Assembly: GCF_024198215.1 (NCBI RefSeq)
Contig: NZ_JAKCFA010000003.1
Coordinates: 62,001-126,000, forward strand
Source of the DNA: Myxococcus qinghaiensis
GTDB taxonomy: Bacteria > Myxococcota > Myxococcia > Myxococcales > Myxococcaceae
Direction: 5' to 3'
Length of the DNA: 64,000 nucleotides
Under the pieces are notes generated by a model that did not search any database, was not told where the DNA came from, and worked only from the letters and a program-made list of their open reading frames with translations. Positions 33,317-42,452 of the stretch are shown here, piece by piece. Position 1 is the stretch's first letter. Each line of letters starts with the position of its first letter. Made by a program: the position numbers and the translations under genes.

Positions 33317-34908
33317 TGGCCGGCCGCGACGGAAAGCGAGGCCGAGGGCCCTGGAATCCGAAGGACGTGTGCGAGCCCTGGGCCGGCCCGGACTCGGACG
33401 CCGCCGAGGACATCGCCCGGTGGTTGCAGGGAGAGCGAGAAAGCGCGTGCCCGCCCGAGGGGGAGTGGACCCAGGCGGACAAGGACGAGGGCGAGGAGGC
33501 GAAGGGCCCCCGCCGAGGTCCCTTCTCGAGGGAAGCGTGGGAGGCGCATCACCGCCGCGCGCGGCACCACTGGAAGCGCCAGCAACGCGCGCACTGGCGG
33601 CACCACTACTGGGGCATGAGCCGGCTGGGGCACTTCGTGCGCTCCCGCCTGCACCGGCGGCTGTTCCTGTGGTTCGGCCTGAGCATCTTCATGACGGGCG
33701 TCGTGGTGGCCACGGTGTTCAGCCTGGTGGGCGGCAACACGTGGAAGCAGGAGATGATGCGGCTGAAGGACTTCGCGAGCCACCGCTTCGAGGAGGTGTG
33801 GAGCGAGCCGGCGCGGCGAGACGCCCTGGCGCAGTCCTTCGCGAAGGACCTGGACATCGAAGTGGAGGTGACGGACGCGAGCGGCAAGCTGCTCGTGCTG
33901 GCGGGTGGGCTGTGCAAGCACGCCGAGTTCACCCTCCCCGTCATGCGCGAAGGCACGACGCTGGGACAGGTGCGCGTCTGCAACGGGCTCGCGCGCGGCA
34001 AGACTCCGGTGAAGGTGATGCTGCCGTTGCTCGCGGCGTGCCTCATGCTGTGGATGGCGTCCGGGAAGATGGCGCGCAGGCTGGCCAAGCCCGTGGATGC
34101 GTTGGTACAGGCCACCGAGGCGCTGGGCGCGGGGCGGCTCAACGCGCGCGCGGAGGTGCTTCCTCATGCGACGGGGGAGTTCACCGTGCTGGCCGTCGCC
34201 TTCAATCACATGGCGGGGCGCATCGAGAAGCAGGTGGCGGACCAGCGCGAGCTGCTCGCGGCGGTGTCCCATGAGCTGCGCACGCCCCTGGCGCGACTGC
34301 GCGTGCTGACGGAGCTGCTGCGCGACGGCGGCGGCAATCCCAAGACGCTGGACCAGGTGGACCGCGAGGTGGTGGAGCTGGACGCGTTGGTGGGCGAGCT
34401 GCTCGCCAGCTCACGGCTGGACTTCGGTCAGCTCACGCCTCGGGTGCTGGATGGGCGCACGCTGGCGACACAGGCGTTGGAGCGCGCGGGGCTCGCGGTG
34501 GAGCTGCTCGACGTGAATGCGCCGGAGGCGGGGCTGGTGGGAGACGCGACGCTGCTGGGGCGCGCGCTGGCCAACCTGCTGGACAACGCCCGGCGGCATG
34601 GCGGCGGCGTGGAGATGCTGCGAGTGCAGGAGCAGGGAGAGCACCTCGCGTTCTGCGTCGAGGACCGGGGACCTGGACTGCAGCCGGGCGAGGAGACTCG
34701 CATCTTCCAGCCCTTCTACCGGAAGGACCGGGGCGGCGAGGCGCGCGAGGCGGGCTCCCTGGGTCTGGGGCTCGCGCTGGTGCAGCGCATCGCGCGGGCT
34801 CACGGCGGGGAGACCTTCGCGGAGAATCGCGACGGCGGAGGCGCGCGCGTGGGCTTCACGGTGAAGAAGGCCGGGCCCCCAGGCGCCATCGAGCGGACGG
34901 CGGCGTAG
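33316..34908 (+). CDS. Sensor histidine kinase with a His-rich cytoplasmic N-terminal extension
   Basis: 530 aa. The first 115 residues are charged and contain a His/Arg-rich stretch (near residues 77-99, HHRRARHHWKRQQRAHWRHH). Membrane segments are near 116-139 (LFLWFGLSIFMTGVVVATVF) and 233-250, enclosing a short periplasmic domain. HAMP follows, then HisKA with the phospho-acceptor His319 (VSHELRTPLARL) and HATPase_c (NLLDNARRHGGG, EDRGPGLQPGEE, GLGLALVQRIARAHGG). Most CpxA/CzcS-like kinases have a short N terminus, so the His-rich extension is unusual and may bind metal. Overlaps the regulator stop by one base. Confidence 0.92.
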   Translation: MAGRDGKRGRGPWNPKDVCEPWAGPDSDAAEDIARWLQGERESACPPEGEWTQADKDEGEEAKGPRRGPFSREAWEAHHRRARHHWKRQQRAHWRHHYWGMSRLGHFVRSRLHRRLFLWFGLSIFMTGVVVATVFSLVGGNTWKQEMMRLKDFASHRFEEVWSEPARRDALAQSFAKDLDIEVEVTDASGKLLVLAGGLCKHAEFTLPVMREGTTLGQVRVCNGLARGKTPVKVMLPLLAACLMLWMASGKMARRLAKPVDALVQATEALGAGRLNARAEVLPHATGEFTVLAVAFNHMAGRIEKQVADQRELLAAVSHELRTPLARLRVLTELLRDGGGNPKTLDQVDREVVELDALVGELLASSRLDFGQLTPRVLDGRTLATQALERAGLAVELLDVNAPEAGLVGDATLLGRALANLLDNARRHGGGVEMLRVQEQGEHLAFCVEDRGPGLQPGEETRIFQPFYRKDRGGEAREAGSLGLGLALVQRIARAHGGETFAENRDGGGARVGFTVKKAGPPGAIERTAA

Positions 34909-34991
34909 TCGGGACCACTTCAGGGGAGCAGACTCCCGCACGAAGGCCCGGGGCTCCTTCTTCGCGGCGGCTGCCTCGACAGCACGCGACA

Positions 34992-35011
34992 CGGGCCTGG
35001 ATTCAGGCCCG
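34992..35011. terminator. Bidirectional terminator between the kinase and cupredoxin-like genes
   Basis: CGGGCCTG (34992-34999), loop GATT, CAGGCCCG (35004-35011): a perfect 8-bp stem in the 125-base gap between two convergent genes. Confidence 0.7.
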
Positions 35012-35033
35012 CATCGCGGAGACAGGCGTGGGC

Positions 35034-35900
35034 CTACTTCTTCGCGGACGTGTCCTCGGCGGAGAACACGAAGGAGACCTCGGCTGGAGCACCGTCCTTC
35101 ACCGTGACTTCGGTCGTCTTCGTCCCGAGCGTCTCGTGCCACGCCTCCACGGTGTACGTGCCCGCGGGCAGCCCCTGGAGCGTGAAGGCGCCATCCGCGC
35201 CCGTCGTGGCGAAGTACGGGTTCGGGTTGCTCACCACGTACGCCGTCATCCACGGGTGCACGTCGCACTTGAGCTTCAGCACGTCATCCGCCGGAGGCAC
35301 GGGCTTCTGCACCGGAGCCCCCGAGGGCGGCTGCGCGACGTTGAAGGCCGACTTCGTCCCCACCACACCGCGCACGTTGTGCAGCGTGCCGTCGCTGTTC
35401 TTGAAGACGACCGACTGCCCCGCCACCGCGCCCTGGACGCGAGGCACATACGTGCACTTCGTCTGGTCCACCGTCACGGGAGTGCTCGGCGCGGCGGGAG
35501 CCCCGGCCACGGTCCCCTTCACGCGCACCAGCACGTTCTGGAGCTTGCCGTCCTTCACCAGCACCGCCTCGTCCTTCGCACCGCGCCCTTCGCAAGCCGG
35601 GTCGGTGTTGGGCGGCAGGTCCGCCGCGGCGGGAGGCGTGCCCGTGAAAGTCACAGCCCCCTTCACCACGCCGTTGCCCGCGGGCGCGGCGACCTTTCCC
35701 TGTTCGTTCCCCTGGCCTTCGGGCGCTTGAATCGGCGTCGCCGCGTGCTCGGCGCCTGGCTCCGTCGCGCGGGCCGCGGATGGAGGCGGCGCCTGGGTGG
35801 TGGGTGGCGGAGTGGCGGGAGCCTCCTCCTTCTTGCAAGCGGGCAGGGCCAGCAGCCCCGCGGCTCCCAGCATCGACAGGCCGAGCGTGCGCAGCGTCAT
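35034..35900 (-). CDS. Cupredoxin-like carboxypeptidase-regulatory lipoprotein
   Basis: 288 aa from ATG at 35900 with GAGGAGA upstream. Lipobox LLALPACKK and a Pro/Ala/Gln linker. The core resembles type-1 copper proteins: KNSDGTLHNVRGVVG supplies one His and LKLKCDVHPWMTAYV supplies the Cys and second His, as in plastocyanin-like sites. The following PYFATTGADGAFTLQGLPAG is a carboxypeptidase-regulatory-like beta domain. Combined with the upstream heme O synthase gene, it might hand over copper for cytochrome oxidase, but this is inference. Periplasmic or outer-membrane anchored. Confidence 0.78.
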   Translation of the reverse strand: MTLRTLGLSMLGAAGLLALPACKKEEAPATPPPTTQAPPPSAARATEPGAEHAATPIQAPEGQGNEQGKVAAPAGNGVVKGAVTFTGTPPAAADLPPNTDPACEGRGAKDEAVLVKDGKLQNVLVRVKGTVAGAPAAPSTPVTVDQTKCTYVPRVQGAVAGQSVVFKNSDGTLHNVRGVVGTKSAFNVAQPPSGAPVQKPVPPADDVLKLKCDVHPWMTAYVVSNPNPYFATTGADGAFTLQGLPAGTYTVEAWHETLGTKTTEVTVKDGAPAEVSFVFSAEDTSAKK

Positions 35901-35985
35901 CGTGCAGTCTCCTCGGTGAACCGTGTACATCGTCCGCGTCCCCTCGTAGTCAAAGGACGCGAAGCTGTCCAACGGCCCGTCCGCG

Positions 35986-36843
35986 CTATTCGCGGCGGCT
36001 GACGCTCACCGCGGCCAATCCCAGGAACACCGTCGCGAACGCGAGCAGCACCGGCACCTCCAGCCCCGTCCCGGACAGGGGCGAGCCCACCACCACCGAC
36101 GCCTCCGCGCCGTACAGCGCCCGCCGCACGCCCTCCACGGAGAAGCGCATGGGATTGACGACCATCACCCACGACAGCCACGTCCCCGCGCCCTTGAGCG
36201 GAAACATCGCCCCGGACAACACCCACATGGGCAGGAGGACGATGCTCATCACCGCGTGGTAGCCCGCGCTGGAGCGCACCCACCACGCCAGCGACATGCC
36301 CATGCCCGTCAGCGCCAGCGCCGACAGCACCATCACCGCGAAGAGCAGCGGCAGGTTGACGGTGGCCGCGCTCACGCCCGCCAGCGGCGCCAGCAGCAGG
36401 AACAGCGACGCCTGCATCAGCGCGATGGCCGACGAACCCAGCGCCTTGCCCAGCACCACCGCCAGCCGCGAGCCCGGCCCGGCGAGCACCGCCTGGAGGA
36501 AGCCCTCACGCCGGTCCTCGATGACGGTAATCGTCGCGAAGATGGCGCTGAACAAGAGCACCATGGTGACGACGCCCGGGAAGAAGAACTGCTGGTAGCC
36601 CAGCCCCTGCGCGCCCTCGACGCGGAACGAGCCCGCGAAGCCCGAGCCGATGACGAACCAGAACAGGATGGGCTGCGCCAGCGCTCCGACGACGCGGCTG
36701 GGCTGACGGAAGAAGCGCACCACGTCGCGCGCCATCAACACGCGCACCGTCGCCCACTGCAACGCGAGCGTCCCAGGCACGGACGGAGCCGGCGCGGAAG
36801 CAGTCACGGCGGGGGGATGCGCGGTGGAGAGTTCGGCGGTCAT
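35986..36843 (-). CDS. ABC-2 type transporter permease
   Basis: 285 aa with six hydrophobic segments (FVIGSGFAG region, FFPGVVTMVLLFSAIFATIT, AIALMQASLFLLLAPLAGVS, LLFAVMVLSALALTGMGMSL, VMSIVLLPMWVLSGAMFPL, VPVLLAFATVFLGLAAVSV). ABC-2 family, as in DrrB-type export or cytochrome-related permeases. It overlaps the ATPase by four bases (ATGA at 36840-36843), so the two form one transporter. The N-terminal segment is Ala/Pro-rich. Cargo is not readable. Confidence 0.88.
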   Translation of the reverse strand: MTAELSTAHPPAVTASAPAPSVPGTLALQWATVRVLMARDVVRFFRQPSRVVGALAQPILFWFVIGSGFAGSFRVEGAQGLGYQQFFFPGVVTMVLLFSAIFATITVIEDRREGFLQAVLAGPGSRLAVVLGKALGSSAIALMQASLFLLLAPLAGVSAATVNLPLLFAVMVLSALALTGMGMSLAWWVRSSAGYHAVMSIVLLPMWVLSGAMFPLKGAGTWLSWVMVVNPMRFSVEGVRRALYGAEASVVVGSPLSGTGLEVPVLLAFATVFLGLAAVSVSRRE

Positions 36844-37829
36844 CGGCGTTTCCTCGGCGCGGGGTCCGCGGCCGGCACATCGGCGCCCAGCGCGCGCCCG
36901 GTGAGCTGGAGGAACACGTCCGCCAGCGTGGGCCGGCGCAACGAGACGGACGACAACCTGCCCGCTGGAAAGGCCTCCACCAGCCGAGGCACCAGCGCAT
37001 GCCCCTGCCGCGCTTCCACCTGCACCTTCCCCTCCACCACCTTCGCGTCCACGCCCAGCTTCTCGCGCACCTCGCGCGCCAGCGCCTCGGGCTCGGACGC
37101 CTCCACGGTGAGGATGTCCCCGCCCATGCGCGAGGCCAGCGCGGCCGGCGTGTCACACGCCACCAGCTTGCCCGCGTCGAGCACCGCCAGCCTGTCGCAG
37201 ACCTCCGCCTCGTCGGCCCGGTGCGTGGTCAGCAGCACGGTGATGCCCTCCGCGTCGCGCAGCCGCTTCAGGTGCGCCCAGAACGTGCGGAAGGCCGCCT
37301 CGTCCAGGCCCTGTGTGGGCTCGTCCATCAGCACCACGCGCGGCTGGTGCACCAGCGCCCGCGCCAGCTCCAGCCTGCGGCGCATGCCTCCGGACCAGGT
37401 GCCCACCCGCTCGTCCCCGCGGTCCGCCAGGCCGATGAGCGTCAGCATCGACTCCACCCGCTCGCGCGCCCGCTCTCCCGTCAGCCCGTACAGCCGGGCC
37501 CCCAGCATCAGGTTCTCCCGCGCCGTCAGCAGGTCATCCAGGCTGCCCCGCTGGAAGATGATGCCCATCTGCCTGCGCAGGGCCGGGTCGCTCAGCGACA
37601 GCTCGCGCCCGGCGAAGCGCACCTGCCCCGAGTCGGGGGCCAGGAGGCCCGCCAGAATCTGGAAGGTGGTGGACTTGCCCGCGCCGTTGGGGCCCAGGAG
37701 GCCCAGGATTTCGCCGGGACGCACGGACAGCGTCAAACCGTCCACGGCGACGCGGTCCTTGAAACGTCGGGTCAGCCCCTCGAGGTGGAGCAGCGGAACC
37801 GGAGGGGTGGAGACCGAGGTATCAGGCAT
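36840..37829 (-). CDS. ABC transporter ATP-binding protein
   Basis: 329 aa from ATG at 37829; a longer frame upstream is spurious because it runs into the ctaB gene. Walker A GLLGPNGAGKST, signature LSDPALRRQMGIIFQRG region with WSGGMRRRLELARAL as the ABC motif, Walker B VVLMDEPTQGLDE, and LLTTHRADEAEVCDRLA with the switch His. The C-terminal extension (about residues 235-329) is a DrrA-type helical domain. Pairs with the permease that overlaps its stop. Membership of DrrA/NatA-like exporters is likely. Confidence 0.92.
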   Translation of the reverse strand: MPDTSVSTPPVPLLHLEGLTRRFKDRVAVDGLTLSVRPGEILGLLGPNGAGKSTTFQILAGLLAPDSGQVRFAGRELSLSDPALRRQMGIIFQRGSLDDLLTARENLMLGARLYGLTGERARERVESMLTLIGLADRGDERVGTWSGGMRRRLELARALVHQPRVVLMDEPTQGLDEAAFRTFWAHLKRLRDAEGITVLLTTHRADEAEVCDRLAVLDAGKLVACDTPAALASRMGGDILTVEASEPEALAREVREKLGVDAKVVEGKVQVEARQGHALVPRLVEAFPAGRLSSVSLRRPTLADVFLQLTGRALGADVPAADPAPRKRR

Positions 37830-37858
37830 GGGCGGTGTGTCCCGCCGGCACCCCCGCG

Positions 37859-38722
37859 CTAGCCGCGGGGTACGCGGTCCAGGCTCAGCGCCGCGAACAG
37901 TCCGGTAAGATAGATCAACGAGAAGAAGAACGCCTGCCGCGCCCAGGGCTTCCCGAGTCGCCGGAAGAACCCCCACGCTCCCAGGCCCAGGAAGCTCAGG
38001 CCCAGCGCCACCGCCGCCGCCAGGTACCAGGAGCCGGCGATGTGGAGCTGGAAGGGGAGCAGCGTCATGGGTACCAGCGCCACCAGGTAGAGGACAATCT
38101 GCGCGCGGCTGGACTCATCCCCGCGCTCCAGGGGCACCGACTTGAGGCCCGCCGCCGCGTACTCCTCCTTGCGGAACAGGGCGATGGCGATGAAGTGCGG
38201 CATCTGCCACAGGAAGAGGATGGCGAAGAGCGAGAAGCCGCCCGCGTCCAGCCGGTCCGTCACCGCCGTCCAGCCCATCAGCGGAGGCAGCGCCCCAGGC
38301 ACCGCGCCCACCAGCATGGCCGCCGAGGTGCGCGCCTTGAGCGGCGTGTACGCCAGCACGTAGCTGAGCAGCGCCAGCAGGCCCAGGGCCGCCGTCAGCA
38401 CGTTGGCCCCCAGCGCGAGCGCCGGCAGGGACACGGCCGCCAGGGAGATGCCGAACCACAGCGCCACCGCCGGCTCCATCCGCCCGGAGGGCAGCGGCCG
38501 GTTCTGCGTCCGCGCCATGAACCGGTCGCTGTGGCGCTCCCAGTAGCAGTTGAGCGCGTTGGCCGCGCCTACCGTGCCGGCCGTGGCCAGCAGCGTCACC
38601 AGGGCGCCGCCCGTGGCCAGGTGGCCGGGCGCCAGCCACATGCCGCCCGCCGTGGTGATGAGGACGAGGCTCGACAGCCTCGGCTTCATCAGGGAGATCA
38701 GGTCGGACGCGGTCGTGGACAT
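37859..38722 (-). CDS. ctaB: Heme O synthase (protoheme IX farnesyltransferase)
   Basis: 287 aa from ATG at 38722 (MSTTASDLISLMKPRLSSLV). Polytopic UbiA-type prenyltransferase, transferring a farnesyl group to heme B for cytochrome oxidase heme O/A. First Asp-rich loop in NCYWERHSDRFMARTQNRPL (DRFM.R with the Asn and Asp residues) and second in the GALPPLMGWTAVTD region; LWQMPHFIAIALFRKEEYAA is a family hallmark. About nine membrane helices. The ABC ATPase starts 29 bases downstream, so the genes are likely co-transcribed. A terminal oxidase cluster may lie elsewhere. Confidence 0.92.
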   Translation of the reverse strand: MSTTASDLISLMKPRLSSLVLITTAGGMWLAPGHLATGGALVTLLATAGTVGAANALNCYWERHSDRFMARTQNRPLPSGRMEPAVALWFGISLAAVSLPALALGANVLTAALGLLALLSYVLAYTPLKARTSAAMLVGAVPGALPPLMGWTAVTDRLDAGGFSLFAILFLWQMPHFIAIALFRKEEYAAAGLKSVPLERGDESSRAQIVLYLVALVPMTLLPFQLHIAGSWYLAAAVALGLSFLGLGAWGFFRRLGKPWARQAFFFSLIYLTGLFAALSLDRVPRG

Positions 38723-39021
38723 GGACTCGGCACGCGCGCTCAAGCGGACTCCAGGGGAGAGCGTGACAGGGGCACTGCCGACGCGTTGACGGCCCTCCCA
38801 TACAGGCACCACCGGGGGGTGGGCAAGGACACGTCACCGCGACGCCGCGCCGGCGAACGGCCGGCCGCCCGGCATCCTTCGCTGGAGCGGGCTCGCGTCT
38901 TCGTGTCCTGACAGTCGTGGGAAGGCAAACACCTGGGGCATAGCCTCGGGCACGAGTCCCTTCAACCCAGGCCCGCGGGCACGATGCGCGCCGTGCTGCC
39001 CGCGCGCATCAGCCCCGCTTG
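38723..39021. other. Intergenic region upstream of ctaB
   Basis: Gap between ctaB and the TPR gene, 328 bases including the terminator at 39022. No supported coding frame, RNA or repeat. Probably holds the ctaB promoter; no consensus pair was identified. Confidence 0.35.
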
Positions 39022-39045
39022 TCCGACCCCGATGACGGGGTCGGA
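39022..39045 (-). terminator. Terminator of the TPR-protein gene
   Basis: TCCGACCCCG (39022-39031), loop ATGA, CGGGGTCGGA (39036-39045): a perfect 10-bp stem that begins five bases after the stop codon of the minus-strand TPR gene. Confidence 0.8.
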
Positions 39046-39050
39046 AGCGC

Positions 39051-41414
39051 TCACCCTCCGGAGAGGGAGCGAGCGGCGTTGGCGTGCTCTCCGCTCGGCT
39101 CGCGCTTGAGGTACTCCTGCGCCAGCATCTTCGCCTTCGGACCCTGCTTGGCGTCCTTCGAGAGCAGCGTGGCGTAGTAGTAGTACGCCGGGGTGAAGGC
39201 CTCGTCGGCGTTGAGGGCGCGCTGGTACGTCTCGTCCGCCTTCGCCGCGTCGCCCTTGCCCTGGAAGACGCGCGCCAGCTCGGTGAGCGCCACGGCGGAC
39301 CGCTCGGGCTGACCGACGAACTCCTGGCTCGCCTTCTCCAGTTGCTCCTGCGCCTTCGTCCAATCGGAGCGCTCCCGGTAGATGGTGCCCATGGCCAGCC
39401 GGGCCTCCGGGTTCTTCGCCTTCGGGTCCTTCACGGCGCGCTGGTACTGCGTCAGGGCGTCATCCAGCTTGCCCTGGCGGCGCAGGGCGTTGCCCAGCAT
39501 GACCACCAGCTTGGGGCTGTCGCCCATCGTCTTGAGGGCCGTCTGGAGCGCCTCGGCGGCTTCCTTCTCGCCGCCCTGCTTGCCCATGAGGGCCTTGGCC
39601 AGCTCGACGTGGAACTGGGCGCGCGAGGCGTCCACGCGGATGGCCTTGCGAATCTCCTCGGCGGCCTGCTCGAAGTTGCCCTCGGCCAGGAGCCTGCGGC
39701 CCTTGATGAGGTGCAGCTCCGGGTTCTGCTTGTCGAGCGAGAAGCCCGTCTCCTCGCTCTTGAGCATCTCCGCGCGCGCCTTGTCCTTCTCCAGCGGCAC
39801 CGCGGTGGCCTCCACCAGCTTCTGCTGCACGTCCGGCTTCAGCTCCTGCAGCTCGGCGGACACGCGGCTGACCAGGAGCGAGCGCGCCAGGTGCGCGGCG
39901 GCCAGCTGACGGGGCGACGGCGGCGGCTCCGACTCCAGGAGCTTCTTGAGCATGGTGTGCACCAGGCCGAAGTTGGGCTCGTCCTGCTCCAGCATCAGCA
40001 GGGAGCGGCCCAGCAGCGACTCCGGGTGGTCCTTCTCGTAGCGCAGCGCCAGGTCGTAGTTCTTCCAGGCGGTGTTGTCCTGGCCCAGCCGGCGGTAGGC
40101 GGCGCCCAGGCCGGAGTAGACGCGCGGGTCGTCCGGCGCCAGCGTCTGCGCGCGCTCCAGGGTGTCCCGCGCGCGGTCCAGGTCGCCCGCGTTCATCTGG
40201 ATGAGGCCCAGCGTCAGGTAGAGCAGCGAGCTGGAGCGGCCCTGGGAGTCCAGCGCCCGCACCTTCTCCTCCAGCTTGCCCAGCGCGTCCTTGCCCTTGC
40301 CACCGTACGTCTGGACGAGCGCCTCGGCCGCGATGAGGTGCGAGCTGACGTCGCCCGCCTTCATGCCCGCGGCCAGGTGCTCCTCGGCGCGACGGCGCGC
40401 GTCGTCACCACCGCCGTGCTCACCCCAGCGGATGGCGTAGGCGTACGCCAGGTAACCATGGGCCAGGCCGGAGTCGGAGTTCACCTCCAGCGCCTTGTCG
40501 GCCGCCTCGCACGCCTTCTTGTAGCTGTCGAAGGAGTCGCGCTTGAGCAGCTCGGCGGCGACCTCCAGGTTCTTCTTCAGCTCACGGGCGACGTTGCGCG
40601 TGTGCCGGGTGTACATCACGTAACCGGGGATGAAGAGCGCCAGCGCCGCCACCAGCGCCACCGTCACCCACTTGCCGCGGCCTCCACCCTGCCGGTGCGC
40701 CTGACGTCCACGAGGAGACTCGTCGTCCTCGTCGTCCTCCACCTCTTCCACCACCACCTGCTGCTGCGGGCGGCGGGGCTGGGGCGCGGGCGCGCGGGGC
40801 GCCTCCGTGCGAGCCTGGGCGGATGGGCCCGAGGGTGCGCGTGGAGTCGACGCGGGCTTCGGCGTGGGCGCCGCGGGAGCCTGGGCCTCCGTGGCCGCGA
40901 CACTCGCCAGGGCGGACGCGGACTGCTGGGTGGCGGACGGAGCCAGCACCGGAGGCGCCGCGACGGGCGCGGGCGCGGCGGGCCGCGGCGGGTCAATCTT
41001 GTGCTGCTGGAGCAGCGTGACGGTGTCCGGGTCTCCCGGATCCACGCTGTACGCCTTGAGGAGGTTCGCCTTGCCGGGCTCGGCTTCGCCCGTCTTGAGC
41101 TGGAGGGCACCCGCCAGCCGAAGCGCGGCCTTGTCCTCGGGCTGGACCTGGAGCGCGCCGAGCGCCTCTTCCAGGGCCTTCTTGTCCTTGCCCTGGTCGG
41201 CATAGACACGGGCCAGAAGGATGCGCGGGTCCGCGGCGTTGGGATGCGCCTTCACGCCCTTCTTGCAGACGACCATCGCCTCCATGAAGCGACCCATGCT
41301 CAGGTACGCTTCAGCCAAGGGCTTATAGGCGGCGGACGAAGGATCTGAAGCGAACGCGTGTTCGAGCTTCGCGAGCTCGGCCGGGCTCAACGTCTTTGAA
41401 GGGGAGGTAGACAT
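39051..41414 (-). CDS. Large TPR-repeat membrane protein
   Basis: 787 aa from ATG at 41414 (MSTSPSKTLSPAELAKLEHA). N-terminal cytoplasmic TPRs (about residues 20-180), a Pro/Ala-rich stretch (180-250), one membrane span (near 257-275, VTVALVAALALFIPGYVMY), then many TPRs to the C terminus (for example NSDSGLAHGYLAYAYAIRWG, LYLTLGLIQMNAGDLDRARD, GAAYRRLGQDNTAWKNYDLAL, LGNALRRQGKLDDALTQYQR). TPRs are protein-protein docking surfaces, so this is a scaffold with TPR modules on both sides of the membrane. No enzymatic motif. A hairpin terminator follows. The ribosome-binding site is not obvious. Confidence 0.82.
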   Translation of the reverse strand: MSTSPSKTLSPAELAKLEHAFASDPSSAAYKPLAEAYLSMGRFMEAMVVCKKGVKAHPNAADPRILLARVYADQGKDKKALEEALGALQVQPEDKAALRLAGALQLKTGEAEPGKANLLKAYSVDPGDPDTVTLLQQHKIDPPRPAAPAPVAAPPVLAPSATQQSASALASVAATEAQAPAAPTPKPASTPRAPSGPSAQARTEAPRAPAPQPRRPQQQVVVEEVEDDEDDESPRGRQAHRQGGGRGKWVTVALVAALALFIPGYVMYTRHTRNVARELKKNLEVAAELLKRDSFDSYKKACEAADKALEVNSDSGLAHGYLAYAYAIRWGEHGGGDDARRRAEEHLAAGMKAGDVSSHLIAAEALVQTYGGKGKDALGKLEEKVRALDSQGRSSSLLYLTLGLIQMNAGDLDRARDTLERAQTLAPDDPRVYSGLGAAYRRLGQDNTAWKNYDLALRYEKDHPESLLGRSLLMLEQDEPNFGLVHTMLKKLLESEPPPSPRQLAAAHLARSLLVSRVSAELQELKPDVQQKLVEATAVPLEKDKARAEMLKSEETGFSLDKQNPELHLIKGRRLLAEGNFEQAAEEIRKAIRVDASRAQFHVELAKALMGKQGGEKEAAEALQTALKTMGDSPKLVVMLGNALRRQGKLDDALTQYQRAVKDPKAKNPEARLAMGTIYRERSDWTKAQEQLEKASQEFVGQPERSAVALTELARVFQGKGDAAKADETYQRALNADEAFTPAYYYYATLLSKDAKQGPKAKMLAQEYLKREPSGEHANAARSLSGG

Positions 41415-41605
41415 TACCGGGGGGAGGGACACCGGGCGGGAAGGGTACGCCTGAGAAGAAGGGTTTTTATGGCATCCGCTGCGCGGCACGTCAATCGCAC
41501 GGATGAGTTGCGAAGGCTTGCGCTTGACAGCAAGAAAGGGGTCCGGTACTAGCCCGTTCACCTCGGCGGCCCAAACGCCGGGGCGCAGCGCGCAGGGCCC
41601 GTAAT

Positions 41606-41681
<76 letters not shown>

Positions 41682-41692
41682 TGTTGAAAACG

Positions 41693-41722
41693 AAGGGCCT
41701 CACGGGAAACCGTGAGGCCCTT
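41693..41722 (+). terminator. Rho-independent terminator of tRNA-Ala
   Basis: AAGGGCCTCACGG (41693-41705), GAAA tetraloop, CCGTGAGGCCCTT (41710-41722), followed by TGCATTTG. Perfect 13-bp stem, 11 bases after the tRNA CCA. Confidence 0.92.
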
Positions 41723-41788
41723 TGCATTTGGGGGCATTTCGGGCAACTGCCGAATTGCAAAGCAGGCGGGCTTTGTTATCCGGAGTCG

Positions 41789-42391
41789 ATGACTGACCCG
41801 TCTGCCTCGCTGTCGTTCTTCGCGCGCTTCTGGCTCGCCTGGCTCTGCTTCTGGCGCTGCCTCGTGTCCGGTGACTTCGCTCGAGCCGTGCTGCCCGCCA
41901 GCCGGGCCTACGACGCCGGGCAGCTGAACCTCCTCCCCTCTGGCACCCCGGCGCCCACTCCCACGGTGGAGAAGGCCCCCCCGCCGCCCCCTGCCCTGCC
42001 GCCCGAGCGGGAGCACGCCAGCGCCCTGGCCCTGCTGGCCATGCTCCAAAGGGAAGGTCGGCTGGTGGACTTCCTCCAGGAGAACGTGGCCGCCTTCTCG
42101 GACGCCGAGGTGGGCGCCGCCTGCCGCACCGTCCATGAGGGGTGCCGCAAGGTGGTGGGCCAGTACTTCACCCTCAAGCCGGTGCTCCCCCAGTCGGAGG
42201 GGGAGCAAGTCACGGTGCCCGTGTCCTTCGATGCCCAGCGCATCCGCCTCATTGGCAACGTGACGGGACAGCCTCCCCACACCGGCACGCTGCGCCACCA
42301 CGGGTGGGTGACGTCGGAAGTGAAGTTTCCGGTCGTGAGCCCCGCCATGGACCCGCGAGTGCTCGCTCCAGCGGAAGTCGAGCTCGCCTGA
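41789..42391 (+). CDS. DUF2760-family protein, first gene of an Hsp70-linked group
   Basis: 200 aa from ATG at 41789; an upstream frame overlaps the tRNA and is spurious. One N-terminal hydrophobic segment (FFARFWLAWLCFWRCLVSGD) anchors it, a Pro-rich linker follows (PTPTVEKAPPPPPALPPERE), then helices (ALALLAMLQREGRLVDFLQE, GAACRTVHEGCRKVVGQYFT) and beta strands (VTVPVSFDAQRIRLIGNVTG, LRHHGWVTSEVKFPVVSPAM). This matches DUF2760, which is recurrently encoded next to two Hsp70-family genes in Proteobacteria. Function unknown; a membrane-anchored cochaperone or client adaptor is inferred from context only. Confidence 0.82.
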   Translation: MTDPSASLSFFARFWLAWLCFWRCLVSGDFARAVLPASRAYDAGQLNLLPSGTPAPTPTVEKAPPPPPALPPEREHASALALLAMLQREGRLVDFLQENVAAFSDAEVGAACRTVHEGCRKVVGQYFTLKPVLPQSEGEQVTVPVSFDAQRIRLIGNVTGQPPHTGTLRHHGWVTSEVKFPVVSPAMDPRVLAPAEVELA

Positions 42392-42452
42392 GCGTCGCTC
42401 GGCGGACACGCAGACCGGACAAAAGGGAGCCTTCAAGGAGTTCAAGCCCGAT

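Noticed and set aside
39084-41348. A 754-codon plus-strand open frame opposite the TPR gene
   Set aside because: Leu/Arg/Val-rich antisense artefact; the minus strand carries clear TPR motifs and a following terminator.
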